A stretch of DNA of 64,000 nucleotides from Rosenbergiella gaditana (lineage in GTDB: Bacteria > Pseudomonadota > Gammaproteobacteria > Enterobacterales > Enterobacteriaceae): assembly GCF_018494065.1 (NCBI RefSeq), contig NZ_JABBFR010000010.1, forward strand, positions 62,001 to 126,000. The letters run 5' to 3'. Positions 30,456-41,693 of the stretch are shown here, one piece after another (the first letter of the stretch is position 1; the number at the start of each line of letters is the position of its first letter). Under the pieces are notes generated by a model that searched no databases, had not been told where the DNA came from, and worked only from the letters and a program-made list of their open reading frames with translations. Made by a program: the position numbers and the translations under genes.

Positions 30456-31418
30456 ATGATCAAAAAAATCGGTGTATTGACCAGTGGGGGAGATGCCCCA
30501 GGCATGAATGCTGCTATCCGTGGTGTTGTACGTGCTGGTCTTGCTGAAGGTTTAGAATTATTTGGTATTTATGACGGCTACCTCGGTTTGTATGAAGATA
30601 GGATGTTGAGCTTAGACCGTTATAGTGTCTCAGACGTGATTAACCGCGGTGGAACTTTTCTTGGTTCTGCTCGTTTTCCTGAGTTTAAGGAAGAGACTGT
30701 TCGCCAAATCGCTATCGAGAATATGCGTAAGCGTGGCCTGGATGCACTAGTGGTTATCGGCGGTGACGGATCATACATGGGGGCGAAGCGTCTGACTGAA
30801 ATGGGATTCCCTTGTATTGGCTTACCCGGCACTATCGATAACGACGTGGCAGGCACTGATTACACTATCGGTTATCAAACCGCCCTCGAAACAGTGGTTG
30901 AGGCCATTGATCGTTTGCGTGATACCTCTTCTTCACATCAACGTATCTCGATTGTCGAAGTGATGGGGCGCCATTGTGGTGATCTAACTCTTTCGGCTGC
31001 CATTGCCGGTGGATGCGAGTATGTCGTTCTACCTGAGATCCCTTACACGCGTGAAGAGTTGGTCGATGAAATCCGCGCAGGCCTGAAAAAAGGGAAGAAA
31101 CATGCGATTGTCGCGATCACTGAACTGATTTGCGATTGTGCAGAACTTGCCCAGTATATTGAGAAAGAGACGGGAAGAGAGACACGTGCCACGGTGCTAG
31201 GCCATATCCAGCGGGGCGGAGCACCTTGTGCTTTTGACCGTATTCTTGCTTCAAGAATGGGCGCTTATGCGGTGGATTTATTGCTGCAAGGGTTTGGTGG
31301 GCGCTGTGTTGGAGTACAAAACGACCGAATGGTACACCACGACATTATTGATGCTATCGAGAATATGCGTAGACCTTTCCGGGGCGATTTAATGGCAACA
31401 GCTAAACGACTTTATTAA
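30456..31418 (+). CDS. pfkA: 6-phosphofructokinase I
   Basis: PfkA is the committed step of glycolysis, making fructose 1,6-bisphosphate. The 320-residue protein has the ATP-binding GGDAPGMN at 11-18 and GGDGSYMGA at about 102-110, the catalytic TIDND, and the MGRHCGDL effector-site block, as in E. coli PfkA (320). A GTG six bases upstream is in frame, but the ATG behind AGGGGTGG aligns with the family start. Confidence 0.97.
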   Translation: MIKKIGVLTSGGDAPGMNAAIRGVVRAGLAEGLELFGIYDGYLGLYEDRMLSLDRYSVSDVINRGGTFLGSARFPEFKEETVRQIAIENMRKRGLDALVVIGGDGSYMGAKRLTEMGFPCIGLPGTIDNDVAGTDYTIGYQTALETVVEAIDRLRDTSSSHQRISIVEVMGRHCGDLTLSAAIAGGCEYVVLPEIPYTREELVDEIRAGLKKGKKHAIVAITELICDCAELAQYIEKETGRETRATVLGHIQRGGAPCAFDRILASRMGAYAVDLLLQGFGGRCVGVQNDRMVHHDIIDAIENMRRPFRGDLMATAKRLY

Positions 31419-31523
31419 CGACCTGCTGCTATATGCATTTGAGATATAAAAATACACTTTTTATTCTTTAAACTCTGCAACATCCCATGTCACTCTACGC
31501 ATAATAAATGATAAGGGGTGACT

Positions 31524-32513
31524 ATGAAAAAGTGGCAACTCGGAGTAGGACTGCTGATGGTCTCTGCTAGCGTGCTGGCGAAAGACTATCAGTTGTTAAA
31601 CGTTTCTTACGATCCAACCAGAGAGTTTTATGAGCAGTATAATAAAGCTTTCTCGGCTTACTATAAGCAGCAAACCGGTGATAACGTGGTTGTCAGGCAG
31701 TCACATGGTGGGTCGGGTAAACAAGCTACTTCGGTGATCAATGGTATCCGTGCCGATGTTGTCACTCTAGCTTTACAATCTGATGTGGATGCGATTGCGC
31801 AACGTGGCCGTATTGATAAGCAGTGGCAAAAAAGGCTCCCTGATAATTCAGCACCTTATACCTCAACCATCGTTTTCCTAGTTCGTAAAGGGAATCCAAA
31901 AGGGATCCATGACTGGAGTGATCTTATTAAGCCAGGCGTTAATGTCATCACCCCTAATCCGAAGACCTCTGGCGGAGCGCGCTGGAATTATCTAGCGGCA
32001 TGGGGTTATGCCTTAGATAGCCATCACGGTGATGCTAAGCAGGCGGAAGCCTTTGTCAGAGCACTGTATAAGAATGTTCAGGTTCAGGACTCAGGTGCCC
32101 GGGGCGCAACCAACACCTTTGTTGAGCGCGGCATTGGTGATGTATTGATTGCATGGGAAAATGAGGCCTATCTGGCGGTGAATAAACTGAAAAAAGATCA
32201 GTTTGACATTATCACACCGAAAGAATCTATCCTTGCAGAACCTACCGTTTCGGTAGTGGATAAAGTAGTGGATGAGAAAGGAACTCGCCCGGTGGCAGAA
32301 GCTTATCTGAAATATCTCTATTCTCCGCAAGGCCAACAAATTATCGCGCAAAACTATTACCGTCCTCGGGATAAAGCGGTCGAGAAGCACTATGCAGCCG
32401 TATTTAAACCTCTACATCTGTTTACGGTTGATGAGAAGTTCGGCGGTTGGACTAACGCGCAAAAAACACATTTCAGTGATGGCGGAACCTACGACCAAAT
32501 TATGAAGCCGTAA
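31524..32513 (+). CDS. sbp: Sulfate-binding periplasmic protein
   Basis: Sbp captures sulfate (and thiosulfate) for the CysTWA importer. The 329-residue protein has a signal peptide of about 19 residues ending VLA before [15 protein letters not shown], and the family blocks [13 protein letters not shown] and [15 protein letters not shown]. Length equals E. coli Sbp. A GTG at 31518 is in frame, but the ATG with AAGGGG upstream is preferred. The transporter genes are not here, as in E. coli. Confidence 0.96.
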   Translation: MKKWQLGVGLLMVSASVLAKDYQLLNVSYDPTREFYEQYNKAFSAYYKQQTGDNVVVRQSHGGSGKQATSVINGIRADVVTLALQSDVDAIAQRGRIDKQWQKRLPDNSAPYTSTIVFLVRKGNPKGIHDWSDLIKPGVNVITPNPKTSGGARWNYLAAWGYALDSHHGDAKQAEAFVRALYKNVQVQDSGARGATNTFVERGIGDVLIAWENEAYLAVNKLKKDQFDIITPKESILAEPTVSVVDKVVDEKGTRPVAEAYLKYLYSPQGQQIIAQNYYRPRDKAVEKHYAAVFKPLHLFTVDEKFGGWTNAQKTHFSDGGTYDQIMKP

Positions 32514-32523
32514 TATTCGCTGA

Positions 32524-32571
32524 CATTCCGCCGAGAAGCCGTACACTGGATTCACTGTTCTCGGCGGAATG
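32524..32571 (+). repeat. 14-bp perfect inverted repeat covering the cdh ribosome site
   Basis: CATTCCGCCGAGAA at 32524-32537 is repeated in inverse at 32558-32571 with a 20-base loop. The right arm contains the GGCGGA that is the likely ribosome site of cdh. In the mRNA the hairpin could end sbp transcripts, block cdh translation, or both. No T run follows. Confidence 0.7.
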
Positions 32572-32577
32572 ACTAAG

Positions 32578-33327
32578 ATGAAGTGGGCATTAATAAAAAG
32601 AATCTGCATAGTGGGTATTGTGGGCATGATGGTTTATGGCACTTGGTGCGGATACCATCTTCATACCAACAGCGATGCACTCTGGGAGATAGTTAGCCGT
32701 CAGTGTGTTCCTCACCAGCGGCAGCTACAATCACCTACTCCTTGCCAACAGGTCGATTTACGTCAAGGTTACGCATTACTCAAAGATAAAGTTGGCGTCG
32801 CACAATACTTACTGATCCCCACTGATCATGTCTCGGGCATTGAGAGCGACGCCCTTTTACAACCTAACACGCCAAATTACTTCTCCCTAGCTTGGTCGCT
32901 ACTGCCGTTGGTGAGTCAACGTTTGGAAAAGCCTATCCCCAATACCCTACTTTCTCTAGCGATTAATTCAAAATGGGGGAGAACGCAAAATCAATTGCAT
33001 ATCCATATGTCATGCCTGCGTGCCGACGTGCGTCAGCAATTAGCGGTAAAGCAGCAGACGATGACTAATCAGTGGCAACCGCTTTCATTATTGAACCATT
33101 CTTATTGGGTGCGAACGTTATCGGTTGAACAACTGAAATCTCATTCTCTATTTCAACGCGTTTTTACTGAGTTACCCGATATTGATCCTAGCAGAGGCGG
33201 AGAAGGGATAGCCGTCGCGATGCTTGCAGATGGAAAATTAGTCGTATTGGTATTACGTACGAATTGGATGAAGGGGATATTAGGGTCAGCGGAAGAACTA
33301 CAAGATCATCAATGTCACGCAGTATGA
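32578..33327 (+). CDS. cdh: CDP-diacylglycerol pyrophosphatase
   Basis: Cdh cleaves CDP-diacylglycerol to CMP and phosphatidate at the membrane. The 249-residue protein has an N-terminal membrane anchor (about 9-25), then SLAINSKWGRTQNQLHIHMSC, in which QLHIH is the histidine-triad-like active site, and ends EELQDHQCHAV. It aligns with E. coli Cdh (251), though identity is modest. An upstream ATG at 32569 lies one base after the ribosome site, so 32578 with nine bases of spacing is preferred. It lies between sbp and tpiA as in E. coli. Confidence 0.9.
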   Translation: MKWALIKRICIVGIVGMMVYGTWCGYHLHTNSDALWEIVSRQCVPHQRQLQSPTPCQQVDLRQGYALLKDKVGVAQYLLIPTDHVSGIESDALLQPNTPNYFSLAWSLLPLVSQRLEKPIPNTLLSLAINSKWGRTQNQLHIHMSCLRADVRQQLAVKQQTMTNQWQPLSLLNHSYWVRTLSVEQLKSHSLFQRVFTELPDIDPSRGGEGIAVAMLADGKLVVLVLRTNWMKGILGSAEELQDHQCHAV

Positions 33328-33330
33328 GAT

Positions 33331-33357
33331 AAGTATCGCAGCGTTGCTGCGATACTT
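33331..33357. terminator. Bidirectional hairpin between cdh and tpiA
   Basis: A 12-bp perfect inverted repeat (AAGTATCGCAGC / GCTGCGATACTT) with a 3-base loop separates the convergent stops of cdh and tpiA. T runs are short on both strands. Confidence 0.7.
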
Positions 33358-33364
33358 AATATGA

Positions 33365-34129
33365 TTATGCTTTTGCCGCAGCGGCTGCTTTAACAATAAC
33401 GCTGAAAGCATCTGCTTTTAGGGATGCCCCTCCGACGAGAGCGCCGTCAATATCCGGCTGGCCAAAAAGTTCGGCAGCATTTTTATCGTTGACTGAGCCA
33501 CCGTATTGGATGATGACTTGTTCAGCCACTTCACGACTTTGTTTAGCAATGTGGTCACGAATGAATTTATGGACTGCTTGTGCTTGTGCAGGCGTGGCTG
33601 ATTTACCCGTACCGATTGCCCAGACCGGTTCATAGGCAATGACCGCATCAGTGAGCGCTTCAACACCGTGGGCGTTGATTACGGCATCAATTTGACGCGA
33701 ACAGACTTCTTCTGTTTTACCTGCTTCGTTTTCTGCTTCGGTTTCACCGATGCATAAAACAGGGATTAATCCTTGCTGTTTCACAATGGCAAACTTCTCA
33801 GCAACCACTTCATCCGTTTCATGATGATAGGTACGACGTTCTGAGTGACCAAGGATAACGTAGCCTGCTCCCGTGTCTTTCAGCATTTCTGCAGAGGTTT
33901 CACCCGTAAAAGCACCAGAAAGATTAACATCGATATTTTGCGCACCAACGCCTATATTACTGCCTTCAACGGCCGCAACCGCTTGAGCAAGGTACAGGGC
34001 AGGTGGGGCGATAACTACTTTACATCCCTGTACGTCTGTAAGGACGGTACGCAGACCACTGATTAAGTCTGCTGTAAGTTGCTTACTACCATTAAGCTTC
34101 CAATTACCCATTACTAATGGATGTCGCAT
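33365..34129 (-). CDS. tpiA: Triosephosphate isomerase
   Basis: TpiA interconverts dihydroxyacetone phosphate and glyceraldehyde 3-phosphate. The 254-residue protein has the catalytic Lys11 (NWKLNG), His95 (GHSERR) and Glu167 ([12 protein letters not shown]) and the phosphate-binding loop YGGSV. Length is that of E. coli (255). It has a good GGAG-type site and is convergent with cdh. Confidence 0.98.
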   Translation of the reverse strand: MRHPLVMGNWKLNGSKQLTADLISGLRTVLTDVQGCKVVIAPPALYLAQAVAAVEGSNIGVGAQNIDVNLSGAFTGETSAEMLKDTGAGYVILGHSERRTYHHETDEVVAEKFAIVKQQGLIPVLCIGETEAENEAGKTEEVCSRQIDAVINAHGVEALTDAVIAYEPVWAIGTGKSATPAQAQAVHKFIRDHIAKQSREVAEQVIIQYGGSVNDKNAAELFGQPDIDGALVGGASLKADAFSVIVKAAAAAKA

Positions 34130-34245
34130 GCTTTCCTCCGCATTACGCGCTTGAGTAAAATGCTATTACGCGGGTGCAATAGCGTCTAAGTTCACTATAA
34201 ACCGTGTCGAAGCCCTCAATTTGCTTAGGATCACAAATCGGTGGA

Positions 34246-34833
34246 TCATTTGGTCTCTCTGAGTACTAATTTAACGGGTTCTGCAGCAAAGGTCATACCC
34301 CCTTCACCTTTATCAGATAAAATATACCGCACTGGGCCTTCCTTCGATAGCGTATATACTTTACCTCTTCCCACCGTTAGCAGTTGTTCTAGATGTTCCC
34401 GGCACTGTTTGGTGGTGAGTTGTGGTGAAAAAAAGTGAATAATATTAGTGATATAACTCATAGCTTGTAGGCGGGACGCTGTAGCTTGATTCCTAGGAAC
34501 AGGCAGCCAAGTGAGCTGTATTGATTTTATTTTCGCCGTTCCCACTTCCAATGCGGTCGAGGCATAAATCGTTTCACTGATTTTTGTCGCCGCAATAGTC
34601 ACCAATTTCTGCATCGACCCCGTTTTAATGGCACGGAACTCTTGTAGAGGAGTAGCAGGAAAATGCTGACTAAATTGCTGGCGAAATTGAGTAATCGTCA
34701 GTTCAAAGGTTGGGGCATCGGGCGATAGGTAAGGGGCAGTTTCAGGTAGCGGCATTGATACGGGGTGCGCGTTAACGTGATTGGTCAGTCCACTGACTAA
34801 CAGAATCAGGATAAAAGAAGCGGCGTATCTCAT
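34246..34833 (-). CDS. yiiQ: YiiQ family periplasmic protein (DUF1454)
   Basis: The 195-residue protein has a signal peptide of about 22 residues ending VNA before HPVSMPLPE. It aligns with E. coli YiiQ (199) at APYLSPDAPTFELTITQFR, KISETIYASTALEVGTAKIKSI and the GMTFAAEPVKL end. No function is known. It sits between tpiA and fpr, the E. coli position, with about 10 bases to the fpr stop. Confidence 0.9.
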   Translation of the reverse strand: MRYAASFILILLVSGLTNHVNAHPVSMPLPETAPYLSPDAPTFELTITQFRQQFSQHFPATPLQEFRAIKTGSMQKLVTIAATKISETIYASTALEVGTAKIKSIQLTWLPVPRNQATASRLQAMSYITNIIHFFSPQLTTKQCREHLEQLLTVGRGKVYTLSKEGPVRYILSDKGEGGMTFAAEPVKLVLRETK

Positions 34834-34842
34834 AATATTACC

Positions 34843-35589
34843 TTACCAATAATGTTCGCTGGTGATATGACCGGGTTTCCTACGAAGATGCTTGCGAAGA
34901 CCACGTTGCTCTTTGAGATATTTTTGAGTTTCTCTTACCATCTCAGGGTTACCACAGATCATAATGTGGCTCTTCTCGGCTGAAATGTGAGTCTTTACGG
35001 CGTCCTCTAACGTTCCGTCATCAAGTAATGCCGGAACACGCCCACGTAAACTGTTGGCAGAGTCTTCTCGGCTGACGACCGTTTGTATCCGTAGTTTATC
35101 GCCATAGCGTTGCTGGAGTTCTTCGAACAGCGGTACATAACTTAGGTCGGCAGCATAACGTGCGGCATGGACCAGAATAATTGTCTCGAATCGCTCAAGA
35201 CCTTCGCCTTGCTGCAAAATGGAGAGATATGGCCCGATAGCTGTTCCGGTCGCAATCATCCAAAGTTCTTTGGCATCTGGCACTTCTTCTAAAATAAAAT
35301 ATCCTGCAGCGTCTTCAGTCACCAACACTTCGTCACCCGGCTGTAGCGATAGCAGTGCTGGGCTTAAGCGCCCTTCGGGAACATGGACAAGATAAAACTC
35401 AAGGGGAGTTTGGCTTGGAGCATTGACGTAGGAATAGGCCCGCTGGATCGTCTCACCCTCTAGAGTGAGGCTGAGCTTAGCAAATTGTCCAGCAGTAAAG
35501 GGCGCGATGGGCGCATCGACAATTAAACTAAAAAGGGTGTCGGTCCACGCCTTAACCTCAATAATTTTTCCTGTACACCATACCGCCAT
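34843..35589 (-). CDS. fpr: Ferredoxin/flavodoxin-NADP+ reductase
   Basis: Fpr passes electrons from NADPH to flavodoxin or ferredoxin and is part of the oxidative stress response. The 248-residue protein has the FAD-binding RAYSYVN, the NADP-binding ATGTAIGPYLS and MICGNPEMV, and ends in the invariant EHYW. Upstream frame extension reaches into glpX, so the ATG at 35587-35589 with GGAGG before it is the start. Confidence 0.97.
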   Translation of the reverse strand: MAVWCTGKIIEVKAWTDTLFSLIVDAPIAPFTAGQFAKLSLTLEGETIQRAYSYVNAPSQTPLEFYLVHVPEGRLSPALLSLQPGDEVLVTEDAAGYFILEEVPDAKELWMIATGTAIGPYLSILQQGEGLERFETIILVHAARYAADLSYVPLFEELQQRYGDKLRIQTVVSREDSANSLRGRVPALLDDGTLEDAVKTHISAEKSHIMICGNPEMVRETQKYLKEQRGLRKHLRRKPGHITSEHYW

Positions 35590-35617
35590 CGTTACCTCCA
35601 GTAAGTAAATATTGTTG

Positions 35618-36598
35618 TTACAGGGCCAATCTATTGACCGTTTTAATCCATTGCTGGGTCTGACGTTGACCATCAATGACTAAACTATGAGTCGTTATTG
35701 ACGACTCAGAAGCCTCAACGCCTTTGAGTAAATCACCATCGGTAATGCCCGTTGCGCTAAATAGCACATTATCGCTTTTGGCAAGATCATCGAGTCGGAG
35801 CACTTGCCCTATGGTGAGCCCCATGGCTTGGCAACGCCTAACTTCTTCGCGGCTCGCTTGTTGATGCTCAGCACTAGTACCTTTTACCTGTTCTCGGGTG
35901 AGTAAACGAGCATGCATATCACCCCCTAATGCTCTGATTGCCGCAGCTGAAATGACTCCTTCAGGTGCACCGCCAATACCGTACATCACATCTATCGGTT
36001 GGTCAGGGAAGCATGTTAGTAACGACGCAGAGACATCACCATCGGGAAAAGTAAAAACGCGGACGCCCAATTTATAAAGAGCGGCGATAACCGGAGTATG
36101 GCGTGGCTTGTCGAGGATAGACACCGTCAAGTCAGAGAGGCTTTTTTGCAGTGCTTGGCTGATCAGTTTAAGGTTCTCTTCGAGGGAGAGGTGTAAATTG
36201 ATAGTTCCCTTGGCTGCAGGACCGACAATTAATTTTTCCATATACATATCGGGCGCATGCAGTAGCGTTCCTGCTTCCGCCACAGCCATGACAGAGAGGG
36301 CGTTACTTTGACCCAATGCTGTCATCCGTGTGCCTTCAATGGGATCGACTGCAATATCGATTCGCTCGCCAGAGGATTGTCCGACTTTCTCGCCAATATA
36401 GAGCATTGGGGCATCATCGATTTCACCTTCGCCTATCACGATAGTTCCATCGATGGGCATAGCATTGAGTTGCTGGCGCATTGCAGCAACGGCCGCGCCG
36501 TCTGCGTGATTTTTATCGCCACGTCCGAGCCACTTAAAACCGGCAACTGCCGCAGCTTCGGTAACGCGATAAAATTGTTGTGTGAGTGTATGTTTCAT
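35618..36598 (-). CDS. glpX: Class II fructose-1,6-bisphosphatase GlpX
   Basis: GlpX dephosphorylates fructose 1,6-bisphosphate in gluconeogenesis. The 326-residue protein has GEGEIDDAPMLYIGE and DPIEGT (metal ligands), PDGDVSAS and GIGGAPEGV. The N-terminal two thirds follow E. coli GlpX; the C-terminus is about ten residues shorter and diverges. It lies downstream of glpK, as expected for glpFKX, but two hairpins separate them. Confidence 0.93.
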   Translation of the reverse strand: MKHTLTQQFYRVTEAAAVAGFKWLGRGDKNHADGAAVAAMRQQLNAMPIDGTIVIGEGEIDDAPMLYIGEKVGQSSGERIDIAVDPIEGTRMTALGQSNALSVMAVAEAGTLLHAPDMYMEKLIVGPAAKGTINLHLSLEENLKLISQALQKSLSDLTVSILDKPRHTPVIAALYKLGVRVFTFPDGDVSASLLTCFPDQPIDVMYGIGGAPEGVISAAAIRALGGDMHARLLTREQVKGTSAEHQQASREEVRRCQAMGLTIGQVLRLDDLAKSDNVLFSATGITDGDLLKGVEASESSITTHSLVIDGQRQTQQWIKTVNRLAL

Positions 36599-36665
36599 AC
36601 TGAATCATTAGGGTCGTCAGAGAAAACAGGGACCCAGTGTATCATAGCGAGGAAAGGGGAGGGAT

Positions 36666-36712
36666 GCCCCCTGCGAAGCGCAGGAGGCAGTGAGTGCTAT
36701 TGTTTAGCACTC
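36666..36712 (-). other. Two hairpins between glpK and glpX
   Basis: On the minus strand two stems follow the glpK stop: GAGTGCTA / TAGCACTC (8 bp, loop 5) and then a 10-bp stem with one G-U pair around CTGCG-CTT-CGCAG. Neither is followed by a T run. They could lower glpX expression relative to glpFK or protect the glpK message. Confidence 0.5.
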
Positions 36713-36718
36713 TGTGTG

Positions 36719-38239
<1,521 letters not shown>

Positions 38240-38255
38240 CTATTCGCCGTGAATA

Positions 38256-39107
38256 TTATACTTTACGTTCTTGAACAGAGGCCTTTTCAACGGAGACCTG
38301 CTCAGGTTCAACTTGTACTGCTAAAGGAAGATGGCGGCCAATCATTGTCCGGTATAACAGTGCACCGACTAGGGCACCGACAATTGGGGCAAAGACTGGA
38401 ACCAAAAAGTACGGAATATCTTTCCCGCCAGTAAGGGCTAAATGTCCCCAGCCAGCTAAATCGGCGAAGAGTTTAGGGCCAAAGTCACGAGCAGGATTCA
38501 GGGCAAAACCAGTCAGTGGACCAAAGGCAGCGCCAATGGCGGCGACCAGTAAACCAATCAACAGTGGTGCCAAGGGCCCGCGTGGGATACCGTTACCATC
38601 ATCGGTCAGGCCCATGATGACACCCATTAATACTGCAGTAATGGTCATTTCAATTAAGAAGGCTTGAGCAATAGAGAGATGCGCATCAGGATAGGTCGAG
38701 AAGATTCCCGCCATAGGTAAGCTTTCTAGGGTACCGCGAACGATGTGGTGAGTCTGTTCATAAACGATAAATAAGCTTTGATATAAGCCATATACCAAGG
38801 CGGCAGAGCAGAATGCACCAGCAGTTTGCGCAAAGATATAAGGGAAGAGTTTACGGGCTTCAAAGTTGCCGAAAACACATAATGCAATACTGACGGCTGG
38901 GTTAAGATGAGCACCTGATACGCCAGCACTGACGTAAGCGCCCATGGCAACGGCAAGCCCCCAAACAATGCTGATTTCCCACTGGCCAAAATTTGCACCG
39001 GCTAATTTCAGCGCAGAGACACAACCGACGCCAAAAAAGATAATCAAGCCAGTTCCAATAAATTCTGCAATACACTGACCGGTGAGCGTGTTGGTTGTTT
39101 TACTCAT
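38256..39107 (-). CDS. glpF: Glycerol uptake facilitator (aquaglyceroporin)
   Basis: GlpF lets glycerol diffuse through the inner membrane. The 283-residue protein has six membrane helices and the two pore motifs HLNPAVS and LNPARDFGPK (the second NPA with the following Arg). It is the first gene of glpFK(X), with GlpR-type operators upstream. Confidence 0.97.
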   Translation of the reverse strand: MSKTTNTLTGQCIAEFIGTGLIIFFGVGCVSALKLAGANFGQWEISIVWGLAVAMGAYVSAGVSGAHLNPAVSIALCVFGNFEARKLFPYIFAQTAGAFCSAALVYGLYQSLFIVYEQTHHIVRGTLESLPMAGIFSTYPDAHLSIAQAFLIEMTITAVLMGVIMGLTDDGNGIPRGPLAPLLIGLLVAAIGAAFGPLTGFALNPARDFGPKLFADLAGWGHLALTGGKDIPYFLVPVFAPIVGALVGALLYRTMIGRHLPLAVQVEPEQVSVEKASVQERKV

Positions 39108-39186
39108 GGTGTATTCCTTGACGGAGAGAGTGAAGACAGTATTTGAGTTTCACAAAATTCTCAAATGTATTTTTCTTGTGAATTTA

Positions 39187-39196
39187 TCGTTAACGA
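39187..39196 (-). promoter_or_regulatory. GlpR-type operator core, proximal
   Basis: TCGTTAACGA is a perfect palindrome and fits the core of the GlpR repressor consensus (TCGWTWWCGA). It lies about 80 bases before the glpF start codon. Confidence 0.6.
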
Positions 39197-39245
39197 AAAA
39201 AAACGCAAAATACCGCACTTAAAAAATGTGTGCTTGGTCAAAAAA

Positions 39246-39265
39246 AATGCGCGTTTTCGCATATT
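39246..39265 (-). promoter_or_regulatory. GlpR-type operator, distal
   Basis: AATGCGCGTTTTCGCATATT is an inverted repeat (ATGCG / CGCAT) with the length and layout of a GlpR operator. It lies about 60 bases upstream of the proximal core. The region 39108-39450 otherwise holds no gene. Confidence 0.55.
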
Positions 39266-39450
39266 TCCGTTTCTTTTCACGCTTTTTGAGGTGAAAAAAA
39301 CGAACAGACAACTCCTGAAGTTGTTTCCCCTCTGGACTTGCATCGCTGGCCTCCATACAATCGGACTATCAGCGCAGCTTTACAGTGCATCAATGCGATA
39401 CATTGAAGGATGCGGTTATCAACGCCTGGCGTTAATTGGAGAGAGTAACA

Positions 39451-39690
39451 ATGTCATTTGAAATGTTTGAGAAATTGGAAGCAAAAGTACAGCAGGCGAT
39501 TGACACCATTACCCTGCTACAAATGGAAATTGAGGAATTAAAAGAGCAAAACAGTGCCCTTAAGCAGGACGCACAACAAGTGGCCGGTAATCACGAGTCG
39601 TTAACGCGTGAAAATCAGCAGCTGAAAGAAGAACAGACACAATGGCAAGAGCGTCTGCGTACTTTACTCGGCAAGATGGAAGAAGTTTAA
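39451..39690 (+). CDS. zapB: Cell division protein ZapB
   Basis: ZapB is a small coiled-coil protein that joins ZapA and the Z ring. The 79-residue product is heptad-rich throughout, and its first 35 residues ([19 protein letters not shown]...) are almost those of E. coli ZapB (81). It ends in KMEEV. An upstream TTG in frame exists, but GGAGAGAG sits properly before ATG 39451. Confidence 0.96.
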   Translation: MSFEMFEKLEAKVQQAIDTITLLQMEIEELKEQNSALKQDAQQVAGNHESLTRENQQLKEEQTQWQERLRTLLGKMEEV

Positions 39691-39698
39691 AAGAACGG

Positions 39699-39721
39699 GG
39701 CGGGCAGTGTTGCTGTCCGCC
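39699..39721. terminator. Hairpin between convergent zapB and rraA
   Basis: GGCGGGCAG and CTGTCCGCC pair over 9 bp with one G-U pair and a 5-base loop. It lies between the two stop codons and has no T run. Confidence 0.55.
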
Positions 39722-39731
39722 GATGTCACTA

Positions 39732-40220
39732 TTACTCGTCTTCAGTCAATGGGGTATCAGAGAGGATAATGCCGGTATTGTCGGCATAGACATAATCGCC
39801 AGAGAAAAAGGTTACGCCGCCAAAATTGACACGAATATCACTTTCTCCCACACCGTCACCTGAAGCCCCAGCAGGAATTGCTGCGATGGCTTGGATACCG
39901 ATATCTAACTCTGCCAGTTCGTCGACTTGGCGTACTGAGCCATAGAGGATAATCCCTTCCCAGTGGTTACTGGCCGCAAGTTGGGCTAGTTGAGCATCAA
40001 CTAAACCGCGTCTTACTGAGCCACCCCCATCTACAAGTAAAACTTTCCCTGAGCCATCTTCTTCAAGCAGATCATAGAGTAGCCCATTGTCTTCGAAACA
40101 TTTTACTGTCGTGATTTGCCCTCCAAAAGAGGTACGGCCCCCAAAGTTAGAGAAAAGGGGTTCAACCACGTTTACTTCTTCGTGGTAGATATCACAGAGT
40201 TCGGAAGTATCATATTTCAT
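39732..40220 (-). CDS. rraA: RNase E activity regulator RraA
   Basis: RraA binds RNase E and inhibits RNA decay. The 162-residue protein has the conserved TSELCDIY start, [15 protein letters not shown], and the [28 protein letters not shown] C-terminal region (two motifs, GDGVGESD and VNFGGVTF). It matches E. coli RraA (161). In E. coli menA lies next to it; here menA is missing and hslU is next. Confidence 0.95.
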   Translation of the reverse strand: MKYDTSELCDIYHEEVNVVEPLFSNFGGRTSFGGQITTVKCFEDNGLLYDLLEEDGSGKVLLVDGGGSVRRGLVDAQLAQLAASNHWEGIILYGSVRQVDELAELDIGIQAIAAIPAGASGDGVGESDIRVNFGGVTFFSGDYVYADNTGIILSDTPLTEDE

Positions 40221-40317
40221 CGTCGTTTCATCTGGTTGCCAGAGGTAGACTAAGTATATCTCTTTCTAAGTGTTGCGGCAAAGTTCTTGGACGTGGTTCG
40301 GCAGAAGGGGGAGAGTT

Positions 40318-40340
40318 ACCCAGAGCGAGGGGCTCTGGGT
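40318..40340 (-). terminator. Hairpin after hslU
   Basis: ACCCAGAGC and GCTCTGGGT form a 9-bp stem with a 5-base loop, 16 bases after the hslU stop. No T run follows, so it may be a weak terminator. Confidence 0.5.
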
Positions 40341-40355
40341 ATAGAGGGATTAGGG

Positions 40356-41690
40356 TTAAAGGATAAAGCGGCTTAAATCTTCATCTGCAACTAATACGTC
40401 AAGGTGCTTACTGACGTAATCCGCATCAATGGTGACGGACTCGCCCGAACGATCACTGGCTTCGAAGGAGATATCTTCTACCAGTTTCTCTAAGACGGTG
40501 TAGAGTCGACGAGCACCAATATTTTCGGTCGTCTCATTCACCTGCCAAGCTGCTTCGGCAATGCGCCGAATTCCATCATCGGTGAAATCGATATTAACCC
40601 CCTCAGTTTCCATCAATGCCTTGTACTGGACAGTAACGGATGCCGTTGGTTCTGTAAGGATACGCTCGAAATCGTTAACCGTCAGGGCCTGTAATTCGAC
40701 ACGAATGGGGAGACGCCCTTGTAATTCAGGGATCAGATCAGAAGGACTTGCCACTTGGAAGGCCCCTGAAGCGATGAACAGTATATGGTCGGTTTTTACC
40801 GTACCGTGTTTGGTCGAGACAGTGCATCCTTCTACTAAAGGTAGCAGGTCACGCTGTACCCCTTCACGAGATACGTCAGGGCCTGAGGATTGTCCGCCAC
40901 GCTTACAAATTTTATCGATCTCATCAACAAAGACGATACCGTGCTGCTCGACTGCTTCAATGGCTTGTTGTTTAAGCTCTTCAGGATTTACCAAGCGAGC
41001 CGCTTCTTCTTCAATCAGCAATTTCATTGCTTCTTTGATCTTCAGCTTACGCGATTTCTGTTTCTGGTTACCCATATTTTGGAACATGGATTGAAGCTGA
41101 TTCGTCATCTCTTCCATTCCTGGAGGTGCCATAATTTCGACATCCATAGGGGAAGCGGCTAAATCGATCTCGATCTCTTTGTCGTCCAACTGGCCTTCAC
41201 GTAGTTTCTTACGGAAAGATTGACGGGTTGATGACTCTTCTTGAGCCCCTTCTGATTGTCCCCAGTTATTTTTAGCTGGCGGGATCAGGACATCAAGGAT
41301 TCGATCTTCAGCATGTTCTACAGCACGCGCTTTATTTTTCTCGATCGCTTGTGAACGTACCATTTTCACAGCAGCTTCGGTTAAGTCACGGATGATCGAA
41401 TCGACTTCTTTACCGACATATCCCACTTCTGTAAATTTAGTGGCTTCAACTTTAATGAACGGCGCATTAGCGAGCTTAGCAAGACGACGAGCAATTTCTG
41501 TTTTACCCACACCGGTTGGACCAATCATAAGGATATTTTTCGGTGTGACTTCATGGCGCAGCTCATCGTTAAGCTGCATACGGCGCCAACGGTTACGGAG
41601 TGCGATGGAGACCGCGCGCTTAGCGTTATCTTGGCCAATAATGAACCGGTTCAGTTCACTGACGATTTCGCGAGGAGTCATTTCAGACAT
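40356..41690 (-). CDS. hslU: HslU ATPase of the HslUV protease
   Basis: HslU unfolds substrates and feeds them to HslV. The 444-residue AAA+ protein has Walker [10 protein letters not shown] at about 57-65, the pore motif [12 protein letters not shown], an inserted I domain rich in charged residues (about 110-240), Walker [11 protein letters not shown] and sensor II GARRL. It ends in DLSRFIL, the tail that contacts HslV. It follows hslV by 3 bases in one operon. Confidence 0.98.
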   Translation of the reverse strand: MSEMTPREIVSELNRFIIGQDNAKRAVSIALRNRWRRMQLNDELRHEVTPKNILMIGPTGVGKTEIARRLAKLANAPFIKVEATKFTEVGYVGKEVDSIIRDLTEAAVKMVRSQAIEKNKARAVEHAEDRILDVLIPPAKNNWGQSEGAQEESSTRQSFRKKLREGQLDDKEIEIDLAASPMDVEIMAPPGMEEMTNQLQSMFQNMGNQKQKSRKLKIKEAMKLLIEEEAARLVNPEELKQQAIEAVEQHGIVFVDEIDKICKRGGQSSGPDVSREGVQRDLLPLVEGCTVSTKHGTVKTDHILFIASGAFQVASPSDLIPELQGRLPIRVELQALTVNDFERILTEPTASVTVQYKALMETEGVNIDFTDDGIRRIAEAAWQVNETTENIGARRLYTVLEKLVEDISFEASDRSGESVTIDADYVSKHLDVLVADEDLSRFIL

Positions 41691-41693
41691 AAC

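Noticed and set aside
39161..39461. Two opposing frames in the glpF-zapB gap
   Set aside because: They run through the GlpR-type operators and A/T-rich promoter DNA and resemble no protein.
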